Notes: generated from the letters alone by a model not told the origin. Numbered from the stretch's first letter, positions 7,873 to 16,741 are shown. The stretch is DNA of 64,000 nucleotides from Hymenobacter psychrophilus (GCF_900107135.1 NZ_FNOV01000004.1:62001-126000), one strand, 5' to 3'. A program made the numbers and translations.

Positions 7873-9105
7873 CTACTCCGGCACGTATTGAAGTACGCTC
7901 AGGTTGTCGTCGGTGAGGATTTCGTTGGCCATTTCCAGCAGCTCGGGGGCCGTTATGCGGCGGATGCGGTCGAAGATTTCGTTGATGGCTTCCACGCGGC
8001 CCAGGTCGAGGGTGCTTTTGGCCAGCAGCTGCATCAGGCCGCTGTTGCTTTCTTCGGCCATGGCCAGCTGGCCCATCAGCTGCTCTTTGGCCGTGTGTAG
8101 CTGCGAGGTGCCCAGGGTTTGCTCACGCAGGCGCTTGAGCTCCTTCTGCACCAGCGAAACGGTGCGGTTTACCTGCTTTTTCTCGGTGCCGAAATAAATG
8201 CCGAACAGGCCCGTGTCGGTGTAGGGCGAGTAAGTGGCGTCGATGGTGTACACGAGGCCGTACTTTTCGCGCACGCCCAGGTTAAGGCGCGAGTTCATGC
8301 CGGGGCCGCCGAGCAGGTTGCTGAGCAAAAAGAACGGAATCCGTCGCTCATCGTGCAACGCGTAGGCGGGCCCGCCGATGAGGCAGTGGGCCTGCGTGAT
8401 GGGTTTGCGCTCCAGCCGCTCCAAGCGCTGGTAGCCGCTGAACCCCAGCCGGGGCCGCGCCCCCAGCCGGGCCGGTAGCGGGGCCAGGTACTTATCGGCC
8501 AGACGCTTCACCTCCTTGAAAGGCAGATTGCTTACCGAGCTGAATACCACCCGGTCGGTGCGCACGTTGTCGGCCAGGAACTGGTGAAAATCGGCCTGCT
8601 GAAAGCCCGACACGCTTTCGCGGGTTCCGAGGATGTTGTGGCCCAGCGTGTGGCGGGCAAATACCACGTCGTCGAAGTCGTCGATAATGGCGTCTTCGGG
8701 CGCGTCATGGTACATGGCCATTTCCTCCAGAATCACGCCGCGCTCCTTCTCAATTTCCTTTTCGGGGAAAGTGGAGTTAAACGTGAGGTCGGTCAGCAGC
8801 TCGAAGGCCCGCTCGAAGTGGGTGCTCAGCAGCGAGGCGTAGAAGCAAATCTTCTCCTTAGTAGTATAGGCGTTCAGCTCGCCGCCCACCGTTTCGAGGC
8901 GGTTGAGGATGTGGAAGCTCTTGCGCTTGTGGGTGCCCTTGAAGGCCATGTGCTCCCAGAAGTGCGCCAGCCCGAGCTGGTGGGGCTTTTCGTCGCGCGA
9001 GCCAATATCGAGCAGAAAGCCGCAGTGGGCAATTTTGGTGTGCGGAACCTGCTTATGCAGCACCCGGATTCCGTTGGGCAACTCGTACAGGTCGTAATCA
9101 GTCAT
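7873..9105 (-). CDS. M16 family (insulinase-type) zinc peptidase
   Basis: The 410-residue protein carries the inverted zinc motif HFWEH near residue 45, with LNAYTTKEKICFYASLL downstream supplying the third ligand region. The second half (AHCLIGGPAY, GGPGMNSRLNLGVREKYGLVY) is the non-catalytic M16 repeat. No signal peptide is seen, so it is probably cytoplasmic; family members cut small or partly unfolded peptides. The start at 9105 (MTDYDLYELPNGIRV) is preferred because the longer frame reads through a palindromic repeat. In addition, a TATCTTTG promoter element at 9207-9214 would start transcription downstream of the longer start. The 3' end abuts the family-2 repeat. Confidence 0.9.
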   Translation of the reverse strand: MTDYDLYELPNGIRVLHKQVPHTKIAHCGFLLDIGSRDEKPHQLGLAHFWEHMAFKGTHKRKSFHILNRLETVGGELNAYTTKEKICFYASLLSTHFERAFELLTDLTFNSTFPEKEIEKERGVILEEMAMYHDAPEDAIIDDFDDVVFARHTLGHNILGTRESVSGFQQADFHQFLADNVRTDRVVFSSVSNLPFKEVKRLADKYLAPLPARLGARPRLGFSGYQRLERLERKPITQAHCLIGGPAYALHDERRIPFFLLSNLLGGPGMNSRLNLGVREKYGLVYTIDATYSPYTDTGLFGIYFGTEKKQVNRTVSLVQKELKRLREQTLGTSQLHTAKEQLMGQLAMAEESNSGLMQLLAKSTLDLGRVEAINEIFDRIRRITAPELLEMANEILTDDNLSVLQYVPE

Positions 9106-9206
9106 TTCGTAGGGTCTGGGAAGCTTAGAGTGCCGGGAGACTCGGACTTTGTATAAGTTACTCCCTGTCCCGGCCTGGTATAACCACGCCAGCGCGTGGT
9201 AGGTTG

Positions 9207-9214
9207 CAAAGATA
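9207..9214 (-). promoter_or_regulatory. Putative -7 element TATCTTTG for the M16 peptidase
   Basis: On the minus strand TATCTTTG matches TAnnTTTG and lies about 100 bases before the ATG at 9105. It supports the shorter M16 start. Confidence 0.45.
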
Positions 9215-9249
9215 CGTTGAGGTGAGATGGTGAAATAGGTAAACAGGCC

Positions 9250-9353
9250 GTCATTCTGAGCGGAGCGAAGAATCTCTACCACTTCGTTGCAGGCGTCAGG
9301 AGTAGCATTGTGGTAGAGATTCTTCGACTACGCTCCGCTCCGCTCAGAATGAC
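9250..9353. repeat. REP-like palindrome, family 1
   Basis: The left arm at 9250-9282 (GTCATTCTGAGCGGAGCGAA and on) pairs with the right arm at 9310-9353. The right arm carries an 11-base insertion (an extra GGAGCGTAGTC-like unit when read in complement). The right end overlaps the last codons of the neighbouring glycosyltransferase gene (stop at 9344). Confidence 0.75.
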
Positions 9354-10384
9354 AGTTCTTTCACTGCCTCTCCCAACACCGCCAGCAGCTGCTCCGTCCG
9401 GATGTCGTGGGCACAGCGGAAGTGGCCCAAGGGGCATGCGGCGTGGCCGTGCAGGCCGCAGGGGCGGCAAGGCAGAGGCTCCTCGATTTCTACGATGCGC
9501 GAAAACGGACTCAGCGGCCCGAAGCCGAAGGCCGGCACCGTGGAGCAGTACACCGCGCATACCGGCGCGCCCACGGCCGAGCACAGGTGCATGGGGGCCG
9601 AATCGTTGACGTAGTTGAGCACCGCCCCGCGCATGAGCACCGCCGAGGCCAGCAGCGAGAGGCGGCCCGACAGATTTACCAGCCCCGGCCGGCCGCTCTG
9701 CACCAGTAGCCGCTGGCAGGCCTCGGTATCGGGCGGCCCGCCGAGCAGGAACACTGTGTACTCGGGCGGCAGCGCGGCCAGCAGCTTCTGCCACTGGGCC
9801 TCCGGAAACTGCTTGGTAAACCACACCGAAGTCGGTGCAAGGCAGATATAAGGCCCACCCCCGGCCGCCGCCACCGCTTCGGCTGCCGCCTGCTCATCGG
9901 CCGCGGAAGGGTAGAGGCGGGGTGGCACCACCGGGCCGCGGTAGTCGGGGGTCAGCAGGTGTAGGTTGCGCGTTACCTCGTGTACGCCGGCTTCGAGCAC
10001 GTGCGGGGCAGTGCGGGTGAAAAACCGGGCCAGCGGGTTCTTATCGAAGCCTACCCGCTCGGGAGCCCCCGAAAAGGCCGTGAGCAAACCGGTGCTCGCG
10101 AAGCGCTGCAACGTAACCACGCGGCCGTAGCTGGTGCGCCGGATTTGCTTCAACAGCTCCAGCAGGCCTTGGTACTTGTCCTGCTTTTTATCCCAGACCA
10201 ACACCTGCCGCACGTGCGGGTGGCCCTTCAGCAGCCCCTCGTTGCCCCGGCGCACCAGAAAATCGACCGGCGTGGCGGGTTCGGTGCGGTGCAGGTACTC
10301 CAGCAGGGCCGTGGCCAGAATCACGTCGCCGATAAAGGCGGTCTGGATGAGTAGGACGGCAGGCGGCGGAGTGGGGGCGGGCAT
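9344..10384 (-). CDS. Glycosyltransferase family 9 (heptosyltransferase-like)
   Basis: The 346-residue protein has the GT-B layout of family 9, whose members add heptose or related sugars to lipopolysaccharide or glycans at the inner membrane face. The N-terminal LLIQTAFIGDVILATALLEY is the conserved FIGD block. The C-terminal domain has ICLAPTSVWFTKQFPEAQW and a nucleotide-sugar site around YVNDSAPMHLCSAVGAPVCA. A Cys-rich end (PCRPCGLHGHAACPLGHFRC) is shared with the second GT9 at 20.9 kb. The start at 10384 is supported by a TATCTTTG element about 20 bases upstream; the longer frame has no family similarity. The last few codons lie inside a family-1 repeat. The acceptor is unknown. Confidence 0.88.
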   Translation of the reverse strand: MPAPTPPPAVLLIQTAFIGDVILATALLEYLHRTEPATPVDFLVRRGNEGLLKGHPHVRQVLVWDKKQDKYQGLLELLKQIRRTSYGRVVTLQRFASTGLLTAFSGAPERVGFDKNPLARFFTRTAPHVLEAGVHEVTRNLHLLTPDYRGPVVPPRLYPSAADEQAAAEAVAAAGGGPYICLAPTSVWFTKQFPEAQWQKLLAALPPEYTVFLLGGPPDTEACQRLLVQSGRPGLVNLSGRLSLLASAVLMRGAVLNYVNDSAPMHLCSAVGAPVCAVYCSTVPAFGFGPLSPFSRIVEIEEPLPCRPCGLHGHAACPLGHFRCAHDIRTEQLLAVLGEAVKELSF

Positions 10385-10403
10385 GGCGGAGGGCGTGAGC
10401 CGG

Positions 10404-10411
10404 CAAAGATA
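10404..10411 (-). promoter_or_regulatory. Putative -7 element TATCTTTG for GT9
   Basis: TATCTTTG on the minus strand ends 19 bases before the ATG at 10384, a typical distance for Bacteroidota promoters in this window. Confidence 0.5.
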
Positions 10412-10430
10412 CTGGTCAGGGTCTGGAGCC

Positions 10431-10877
10431 TTACTCGGCAGTTGCAACGGTGGCCGGGGCTTTTCGGAGCGCGACATGGAGCTTCCAAATGGCTCGTAAT
10501 AAGGCCAACAGTAGCGCCCCTGGTAGCACAATCATTAGCAAGTAGGCCAACAAGCTACTATGGTCGCTGAGCCCGCTAAGTGCCAACAAGATGCGATACA
10601 TCCATCCCAAAAACAGAATTTCCAACCCCAACAGTAGTTGAGACAGCCGTAGCAGCCACCGCCAGTCCAGAATGGCGTGCAGAAAAATGGGTATCCCGCT
10701 CAGAGCAGGCAGTATCGCCAGCGCCCAGATTGTCGCTAGGGGAAACCCAGTTATTTGCATGGAATACAGGCACCAACCAGCTAATACCAAACAGACGAAT
10801 GCCCCAGCTAGCCTAAGCAGCAGCCATCCCAGCCACCGGAGTAGCCACCGTAGTTGCAGTTTGAGGAAAGGATTCAT
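10431..10877 (-). CDS. Small multi-pass membrane protein of unknown function
   Basis: From the ATG at 10877 the product is 148 residues with four likely membrane spans: LAGAFVCLVLAGWCLYSM, TIWALAILPALSGIPIFLHA, LLLGLEILFLGWMYRILLAL and LLAYLLMIVLPGALLLALLR. The N-terminus is basic and Trp-rich (LQLRWLLRWLGWLLLRLAG). I recognise no family. Codons upstream of 10877 are not hydrophobic and look non-coding. It ends 46 bases before the GT9 start on the same strand and could share its transcript, although GT9 seems to have its own promoter. Confidence 0.6.
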   Translation of the reverse strand: MNPFLKLQLRWLLRWLGWLLLRLAGAFVCLVLAGWCLYSMQITGFPLATIWALAILPALSGIPIFLHAILDWRWLLRLSQLLLGLEILFLGWMYRILLALSGLSDHSSLLAYLLMIVLPGALLLALLRAIWKLHVALRKAPATVATAE

Positions 10878-11007
10878 CTGGCAAGCATAAGGCCCAAGAT
10901 ATAGCTTAGAAGGTGGCGAAAGGTAACCATAGCTGCTATTTGGAACGTTGTACCTTGCAACGGGCTGCATGTAAGCGCCCACACAATCCTACCTCATTCC
11001 CGCTACC

Positions 11008-12297
11008 ATGCGCTACGGTCCTATTTCGCCCGATTTGTTCCTTGAAAACCGCCGCCGCTTCCGCGAGCTGCTGCCGCCCAACTCGCTGGCCATCTTCCAG
11101 GCCAACGATATCATGCCCACCAACGCCGACGGCACTATGCCCTTCCGCCAGAACAACGACTTGTTCTACCTGAGCGGCGTTGATCAGGAGGAAAGCATCC
11201 TCGTTATCTGCCCCGACGCCACGCTGCCCCAGCACCGCGAAATCCTGTTTTTAAAGGAAACCAGCCCCGAAATCCTCATCTGGGAAGGCTACAAGCTGAC
11301 CAAGGAGCAGGCCCGCGAGCAAACCGGCGTGCGCACCATTATGTGGCTCGATTCATTCGATTCGGTGCTGCCGGCCCTCATGAACGAGGCCGATAACGTG
11401 TACCTGCCCGCCAACGAGCACATCCGGGCCGCCGTGGCAGTCGAAACCCGCAACGCCCGCTTCATTAAGCGCCTGCAGGCCGCCTACCCGCTGCACCAGT
11501 ACCGCCGCGCCGCCCGCCTGCTCGACCAGTTGCGGGCCATCAAAAGTCCCGAGGAAATCCGGCTCATGCAAAAGGCTGCCGACCTCACCGAGGCGGCTTT
11601 CCGGCGGGTACTGGCTTTCACGAAGCCCGGCGTAATGGAATACGAAGTGGAGGCCGAAATCTTCCACGAGTTCCTGCGTAACGGCTCGCGCGGGCCGGCC
11701 TACGGCTCCATTATTGCCTCGGGGCCCAGCGCCTGCATCCTGCACTACGTCAGCAACGACCGCGAGTGCCAGGCCGGCGACGTGATGCTGCTCGATTTCG
11801 GGGCCGAGTATGGCAACTACGCGGCCGATATGTCGCGCTCCATTCCCATCAGCGGCACCTTCACCAAGCGCCAGCGGGCTGTGTATGAGGCGGTATTGCG
11901 GGTGATGAAACTGGCTACGGCGCGCCTCGTGCCGGGCGGCAACATCGAGGACTACCACGCCGCCGTGGGCCGCGATATGGAGCAGGAGCTCATTGGCCTC
12001 GACTTGCTCAGTGCTTCGGATGTAAAAAACCAGGACCCCGCCGCGCCGCTTTATAAGCAATACTTCATGCACGGCACCAGCCACTACCTGGGCCTCGATG
12101 TGCACGATGTAGGTTTTAAATACCGCACTTTCGAGCCGGGCATGGTGTACACCTGCGAGCCGGGCATCTACATCCCGGCCGAGGGCCTGGGCATCCGCCT
12201 CGAAAACGATATTCTCATTACCAAAACCGGCAACGACGATTTGATGAAGAATATTCCGCTCGAAGCCGACGACATTGAGCGGCTGATGCGCCGCTAA
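11008..12297 (+). CDS. pepP: Xaa-Pro aminopeptidase (M24B, aminopeptidase P)
   Basis: The 429-residue enzyme removes an N-terminal residue that precedes proline, in the cytosol. Residues 1-160 form the aminopeptidase P N-terminal domain (RYGPISPDLFLENRRRF, DLFYLSGVDQEESILVI). The rest is the pita-bread catalytic domain. The dinuclear metal ligands are visible in order: D in LLDFGAEYGNYA, D in ADMSRSIPISG, H in HGTSHYLGLDVHDVG, E in TCEPGIYIP, and E in RLENDILIT. Length and motifs fit the family fully. The gene is monocistronic and followed by an intrinsic terminator at 12343-12390. Confidence 0.95.
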   Translation: MRYGPISPDLFLENRRRFRELLPPNSLAIFQANDIMPTNADGTMPFRQNNDLFYLSGVDQEESILVICPDATLPQHREILFLKETSPEILIWEGYKLTKEQAREQTGVRTIMWLDSFDSVLPALMNEADNVYLPANEHIRAAVAVETRNARFIKRLQAAYPLHQYRRAARLLDQLRAIKSPEEIRLMQKAADLTEAAFRRVLAFTKPGVMEYEVEAEIFHEFLRNGSRGPAYGSIIASGPSACILHYVSNDRECQAGDVMLLDFGAEYGNYAADMSRSIPISGTFTKRQRAVYEAVLRVMKLATARLVPGGNIEDYHAAVGRDMEQELIGLDLLSASDVKNQDPAAPLYKQYFMHGTSHYLGLDVHDVGFKYRTFEPGMVYTCEPGIYIPAEGLGIRLENDILITKTGNDDLMKNIPLEADDIERLMRR

Positions 12298-12342
12298 GCG
12301 CGGGCTGTTCGGGTAGCTTACCGGTAACTCGTAGCCGGGTTG

Positions 12343-12390
12343 GGGCTGGCGGCTGTTTTTGTTCTCGAAAACGGCCGCCAGCCCTTTTTT
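12343..12390 (+). terminator. Intrinsic terminator after aminopeptidase P
   Basis: Arms GGGCTGGCGGC (12343-12353) and GCCGCCAGCCC (12374-12384) are followed by six T residues. The loop is 20 bases. The placement, 45 bases after the stop codon, fits transcription termination. Confidence 0.75.
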
Positions 12391-12651
12391 GTGGTCTGAA
12401 TTCGACTCGCTTAAAAAAAAATTAAGACGGTTTTCAAAGGCTGGTCCGCAATGGGGATTACCGGCAAATTACGGCGCATGCGGCAGCTTAGAAAGTGCTC
12501 GATATGTCTGATCCGGTGCATCATAGCTGGTTTTCAGCCGCCGCCGACCGCAAAATTAAAGACATATTAGAGCAACCTAATTTTGCGCTGAACGGTATAG
12601 GCACCATAGTAAGGCGCGCAGCCGCCGGCGCGGTTCAACGGCCGGAAAAGA

Positions 12652-12659
12652 TACCTTTG
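12652..12659 (+). promoter_or_regulatory. Putative -7 element TACCTTTG for ompA
   Basis: TACCTTTG matches TAnnTTTG and lies 21 bases before the ATG at 12681. No strict TTG is present at the -33 position. Confidence 0.5.
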
Positions 12660-12680
12660 CTTTCTCAAACCTCTTTTCTT

Positions 12681-14156
12681 ATGAAAAAAATCCTAACCTC
12701 CATCGCGGCCTGTGGTCTCGCGATGTTGTCGTTGGCACCCGATGCGCTAGCGCAGACATCGGATCGTAAAACCAACATCAGCGTTTACTACAACTGGCTG
12801 CAGTACCACGGCGACCTGGGGTCGGAGTGGTTCAAGCACGACAAAGTAGAGTACGGCCTTGGTCTGACGGTGAGCCGCTATATCGCTCCGGGCCTCGACA
12901 TCGGTCTGGACTTGAGCTACGGCGACATGAAGTTCTCGGCCGACTATCCAAAGAACATTCAGTTCCCCATCCGGCGCTTTGATGCCAACGTGGTAAACGT
13001 GGGCGTTCCGATCAAGCTGAAGCTCAACAACGGCTGGGCACTGAAGGAGGACGCGTTTATCGCGCCTTACCTGGTGGTACAGCCCGGCGTATTCTTCGCC
13101 AGCCCCGACCTTTACGATATCAACGACAAGGTTGTCGGCAACTCAGACGTATACGCGTTCGATATTTCGGCTGCTGCCGGTATCAAGTTCAACTTCTCCG
13201 AGTCGGTAGGCCTGTTCATCCAGACCGGCCAGCACTACCCGCTCACCGACCAGGTGGATGGTATTACCAACGAGGGCAAGAAAAACGACCGGTACCTGCA
13301 GCACAAGCTGGGCCTGAGCTTCAACCTGGGCAAAGCCAAGGATACGGATGGCGACGGTGTATCGGACCGCAAGGATAAGTGCCCCGACACCCCCGCTGGC
13401 GTAGCCGTGGACGAAAACGGTTGCCCGCTCGACGGCGACAAGGATGGCGTTCCGGATTACCAGGACCAGTGCCCAACGGAAGCCGGTACGGCTGCCATGA
13501 TGGGCTGCCCCGACCGTGACAACGACGGCGTGGCTGACAAAGACGATGAGTGCCCCGACCAGGCTGGCCTGCCCGCTCTGCGCGGTTGCCCTGATGCGGA
13601 TGGTGACGGCGTAGCCGACAAAAACGACAAGTGCCCCGACACCCCGGCCGGTACCCAGGTAGATGCTACCGGTTGCCCCATGGTGATGGACGCTGACGGC
13701 GACGGTGTTGCTGACAACCTCGACAAGTGCCCCAACACCCCGGCCGGCACCCGCGTTGATGCCAATGGCTGCCCAATGGAAGTGAACCCCGCCCTGCGCA
13801 AGCTGGAGCAGCCAATTCGCTTCGAGACGAACAGCACGGTTATCAAGCGCACCTCGTACGGTACTCTCGATAAGATGGTACAGGCCCTCAAAGACAACCC
13901 CGAGTACAGCATCCGGGTAATCGGCCACGCCGATTCGCGCGGTACCGATGAGTACAACCAGGGTCTGTCGGAGCGTCGTGCCGGTTCGGTGAAGCGTTAC
14001 TTCACTGGCAAGGCTCTCGACCCCGCTCGTATCGTGACGGAAGGTAAAGGTGAGTCGGCTCCTGCTGCTCCGAACACCTCGGCCGCCAATATGGCTAAGA
14101 ACCGTCGGGTAGAATTCAAATTTGAATTCTTCATCCCGAATGCTCCCCAGATGTAA
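12681..14156 (+). CDS. ompA: OmpA family outer-membrane protein with TSP3 calcium repeats
   Basis: The 491-residue protein has a signal peptide (MKKILTSIAACGLAMLSLAP, cut near ALAQ). An N-terminal eight-stranded barrel spans roughly residues 30-215. A calcium-binding stalk of thrombospondin type 3 repeats follows (about 219-370; units of DxDxDGVxDxxDxCPxTPAG type, at least five). The C-terminal OmpA peptidoglycan-binding domain covers about 374-491. That domain has IRFETNSTVIKR, IGHADSRGTDEYNQGLSERR with the Asp and Arg that hold diaminopimelate, and NRRVEFKFEF. It tethers the outer membrane to the wall and is typically very abundant. The start at 12681 gives the signal peptide and a nearby promoter. 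A strong terminator follows. Confidence 0.93.
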   Translation: MKKILTSIAACGLAMLSLAPDALAQTSDRKTNISVYYNWLQYHGDLGSEWFKHDKVEYGLGLTVSRYIAPGLDIGLDLSYGDMKFSADYPKNIQFPIRRFDANVVNVGVPIKLKLNNGWALKEDAFIAPYLVVQPGVFFASPDLYDINDKVVGNSDVYAFDISAAAGIKFNFSESVGLFIQTGQHYPLTDQVDGITNEGKKNDRYLQHKLGLSFNLGKAKDTDGDGVSDRKDKCPDTPAGVAVDENGCPLDGDKDGVPDYQDQCPTEAGTAAMMGCPDRDNDGVADKDDECPDQAGLPALRGCPDADGDGVADKNDKCPDTPAGTQVDATGCPMVMDADGDGVADNLDKCPNTPAGTRVDANGCPMEVNPALRKLEQPIRFETNSTVIKRTSYGTLDKMVQALKDNPEYSIRVIGHADSRGTDEYNQGLSERRAGSVKRYFTGKALDPARIVTEGKGESAPAAPNTSAANMAKNRRVEFKFEFFIPNAPQM

Positions 14157-14174
14157 GTCATCGGAAGCAATGTA

Positions 14175-14209
14175 AAAAGCGGCGTACCCCTTGGGTACGC
14201 CGCTTTTTT
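14175..14209 (+). terminator. Strong intrinsic terminator after ompA
   Basis: The arms AGCGGCGTACCC and GGGTACGCCGCT enclose a 3-base loop and are followed by a T run; A residues precede the left arm. It begins about 18 bases after the ompA stop. Confidence 0.9.
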
Positions 14210-14322
14210 GTTGCCGTATTGCGCGTACTTCGTGCCTGTGCGTGCCCAGTGGCCCAACAGCCGGCCCGGTATTGCGTAAAGCAGCAATACCGTATTGTTT
14301 TCCCTTGCTGATATAGATGCTT

Positions 14323-14883
14323 ATGAAAGTTCGTTTCGCTCCATTACTGCTGGCCTTTGCGCTGTTGTGGCTGGCAGGCTGCCGGGCCAGTGGCCCGGGT
14401 ACGCCGGCCCGCACGGTTGCCCAGTTTTTCAACAAGTATGAAAACCGCTCCGGCTTTAAGGCCACCGACTGGAATGCCGGCCTCACCACCCGGTTTTTGC
14501 TGGGCCGCCTGGGCAAGCTTGGCGGCAACTCCGACCTGAGCCAGGCCCTCACTTCCATCCGAAGCGCCAAGGTCCTCACGTTCACGCCCACCAGCAACAG
14601 CGCCCAGCAACTGATGGTAGAAGGGCTGGATAAGGAAGTGGCCGGCCTGTTGGCCAGTGAGCGGTATACGCCCCTGCCCATAACTAATACCGACCCCGAC
14701 ATTCCGAACCAGATGCGCTACTCGGTGCGCGAACAGGGCGACCGGGTAACGGAGTTGGTGGCCATAGGCGGCGAGAAAAACACCGGCTCATTTGTGCTGA
14801 TGGCTATCAGCGGCAGCTTTACCCGCGCGCAGGTTGCCGAGCTGAGCAAAGTGCTGCCCAACGTAACCAGCGGCGGATTCTGA
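14323..14883 (+). CDS. Lipoprotein, DUF4252-like
   Basis: The protein of about 186 residues has a lipoprotein signal peptide ending in the lipobox LAGC (Cys near residue 20), so it is probably anchored to a membrane from the periplasmic side. The rest is a compact alpha/beta domain with ARTVAQFFNKYENRSGFKAT, IRSAKVLTFTPTSN and VTELVAIGGEKNTGSFVLMA. This pattern resembles the Bacteroidota DUF4252 family, for which no function is known. Either of two ATGs (14317 or 14323) could be used; the second leaves the more usual MKVRF start. It is separated from ompA by a strong terminator and so has its own promoter, not identified. Confidence 0.65.
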   Translation: MKVRFAPLLLAFALLWLAGCRASGPGTPARTVAQFFNKYENRSGFKATDWNAGLTTRFLLGRLGKLGGNSDLSQALTSIRSAKVLTFTPTSNSAQQLMVEGLDKEVAGLLASERYTPLPITNTDPDIPNQMRYSVREQGDRVTELVAIGGEKNTGSFVLMAISGSFTRAQVAELSKVLPNVTSGGF

Positions 14884-14893
14884 ACAGATTTCG

Positions 14894-15104
14894 GGGACGT
14901 AGGTTGTAGGGCGTAGCTACTGAAGCTGTTTACAAAGTCGTCTTTTTTACGAGTGTGTCATCCTGAGCGCAGCGAAGGACCTTATCACGACTGAGCCGCC
15001 ATTGTGCCGCCATGGTAAGGTCCTTCGCTGCGCTCAGGATGACAGAATTTTTGACTTTCTAAACAGCTTCACTGTTTAATAGCTACGCCCTACAATCTAT
15101 GCCC
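14894..15104. repeat. Nested inverted repeat: outer GTAGCTAC arms around a family-1 palindrome
   Basis: Outer arms at 14904-14919 (TTGTAGGGCGTAGCTA) and 15080-15095 are exact complements and extend with mismatches to about 14894 and 15103. A second pair, TGAAGCTGTTTA (14921-14932) and its complement at 15060-15071, lies inside. Inside that is a perfect 29-bp family-1 repeat (14956-14984 / 15016-15044) with TCATCCTGAGCGCAGCGAAG. The element separates two convergent genes. Confidence 0.8.
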
Positions 15105-15115
15105 CTGTAATCTGC

Positions 15116-16741
15116 TTAAAAGGCCAGACCGTTGAGGAAGAAAACGTCGCGTACCGGCCCGTGTTCGGGGCGGATGATTTGGTAGCCGACGGCCAGAAAA
15201 TGGCTTCCATACCAGGGCAGAAGGTGTTCCTGATTGGTGTTAAGGACTTTCTCGCCCGTGCCGTCAGTATTGGTGGCGGCCGCAGCGGCGGGCGGGGTGG
15301 TGCGCAGGCGCACCTGCCAGTCGTTGGGCGACGGCTTGGTTTGGTCAACCAGCTTGTAGTACAGCTTATCGTCTTTCAAATAAGCCATTACCATCCGCCC
15401 ATCAGCCAACGGCCGCAGCACAATGGTTTCCTCCAGCTGATAACGGTTGATATCGTCGAGCAGAAAAGCGTTGTCCCACATAAGGTTGCCTTGGCGGTCG
15501 AAGCCGCAGACGATAGCGTGGCTGAAATGGTAGCCATTGGCCGGCCGGCTGCTGCTATTGACGCTGTTGTAGCGCGAGGGGTAGCCGAAGCCTCCCAGCC
15601 CGTAGCCGCCGTAGGGCAGGCCGCCGTAACCATAGCCACCGGGCAGGCCATAGTTGGAATAGCCGCCGCTATAGCGGGCATAATACACCTCCGCTACCAG
15701 TACGAAGCCATTGGGCGTGGGTAGCATGTCGTGCATGAGCAGCTGGTAGCGGTGGCGCTTCTGGCGCGACATCTGCCGCAGCTTGGCCTGGCGCTGGCGC
15801 AGCCGCGCTATCTGGGCCGGCTTCATGAAGTCGAAAAAGTGCTTGAAATTGAGAAAGTCGTAGAACCGCAGGGAGCGGCGTTGGCCGGTAACCGTGATGC
15901 CCGACGTGAGGTCGGCTGCAAACAGGCCCTGCGAAAAGCGCGAGTCGCGCAGCGTGTAGGTGCCGGCCAGCACCCGGGCCGCACTGTCGCCGGAGCTGAG
16001 TTGGGCATCGAGCAGGCCGCGTTCGGAGCCGGCCTGCACAAACTCGGAGTGCAGCAGTTGCCCCTGGTTGTCGAGCTGCTTGAGCTGCAGGCGCGACTTA
16101 AAGCCGTTGTTTTCGCTCAAAATCAGCTCGGCCCGCCGGGTGGTCGAGTCGGCTACCAGCGTAAAGCGGGCGGGCAGCGGCTCGTAAACCGAGGGTAAAA
16201 ACTGAAACTGGGCCGTGCGCGGATTTAACAACAGCACCGTCAGGTGCTGGTCGACCTCCACCGTGGCAAACAGGTTGCCATCGAGGGCAGTAAGGCCATG
16301 AACCTGGCGGGCGCGTTTGGTTTTGAACTCGCCGGTGGCCAGCTCGCCGGTGCGCGTATCGAAAGCGGCCAGCCAGAGCGTGCCCTCCACGGGGCCGCTG
16401 AATAGGGCGTATACATCGGTGCCCTCAGCGCACATGCGCTGAAACGCGTAGCCGCGCGGCACCTCCAAGGGCCTAGCCGGGCCGGGCTGCAACTGGTAAT
16501 CAAGCTTCTGAAAGTAGTAGACAGACCTGCTTGTCAGCCGCCCGTCTTTTTCCACGAGCAGCACTACGCTGCTGTCTTCGGCCAGGGGCTGCACCTGCAC
16601 CTCGCTACTGAAATACTCCAGCGGCAACTCGGTGCGCAGGTGTTGCCGGGGCTCAAACGGGGGCTTTTCTGCCTTGGACTTCTGGGCCAGCAGCCCCGGC
16701 GTGGCACTCAGCAGACAAAAAAACAGTAGTACATATCTCAT
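15116..16741 (-). CDS. Secreted protein of unknown function with Gly/Tyr-rich insert
   Basis: The 541-residue product starts MRYVLLFFCLLSATPGLLAQ, a clear signal peptide. The rest alternates beta-strand-like segments (VVLLVEKDGRLTSRSVYYF, GNLFATVEVDQHLTVLLLNP, HAIVCGFDRQGNLMWDNAFL) reminiscent of a beta-propeller, but no repeat consensus is clear. Around residues 355-400 a low-complexity Gly/Tyr/Pro stretch is inserted (for example GGYGYGGLPYGGYGLGGFGY). The C-terminus does not show a T9SS sorting domain. I do not recognise the family. The nearer ATG at 16741 is chosen because it begins the signal peptide. It has no obvious operon partner. Confidence 0.6.
   Translation of the reverse strand: MRYVLLFFCLLSATPGLLAQKSKAEKPPFEPRQHLRTELPLEYFSSEVQVQPLAEDSSVVLLVEKDGRLTSRSVYYFQKLDYQLQPGPARPLEVPRGYAFQRMCAEGTDVYALFSGPVEGTLWLAAFDTRTGELATGEFKTKRARQVHGLTALDGNLFATVEVDQHLTVLLLNPRTAQFQFLPSVYEPLPARFTLVADSTTRRAELILSENNGFKSRLQLKQLDNQGQLLHSEFVQAGSERGLLDAQLSSGDSAARVLAGTYTLRDSRFSQGLFAADLTSGITVTGQRRSLRFYDFLNFKHFFDFMKPAQIARLRQRQAKLRQMSRQKRHRYQLLMHDMLPTPNGFVLVAEVYYARYSGGYSNYGLPGGYGYGGLPYGGYGLGGFGYPSRYNSVNSSSRPANGYHFSHAIVCGFDRQGNLMWDNAFLLDDINRYQLEETIVLRPLADGRMVMAYLKDDKLYYKLVDQTKPSPNDWQVRLRTTPPAAAAATNTDGTGEKVLNTNQEHLLPWYGSHFLAVGYQIIRPEHGPVRDVFFLNGLAF

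Larger units (their letters stand above)
12298..12680. other. Intergenic region with terminator and OmpA promoter
   Basis: The gap holds the terminator of the aminopeptidase gene, an A-rich tract near 12414-12424 and the promoter of ompA. An in-frame extension of ompA back to 12495 has no signal-peptide or domain character and is treated as non-coding. Confidence 0.6.

Noticed and set aside
13143-14702. Long minus-strand open frame (519 residues) across ompA
   Set aside because: It is antisense to a well-supported OmpA gene, and its sequence is a shadow of the repeated calcium-binding units with no domain of its own.
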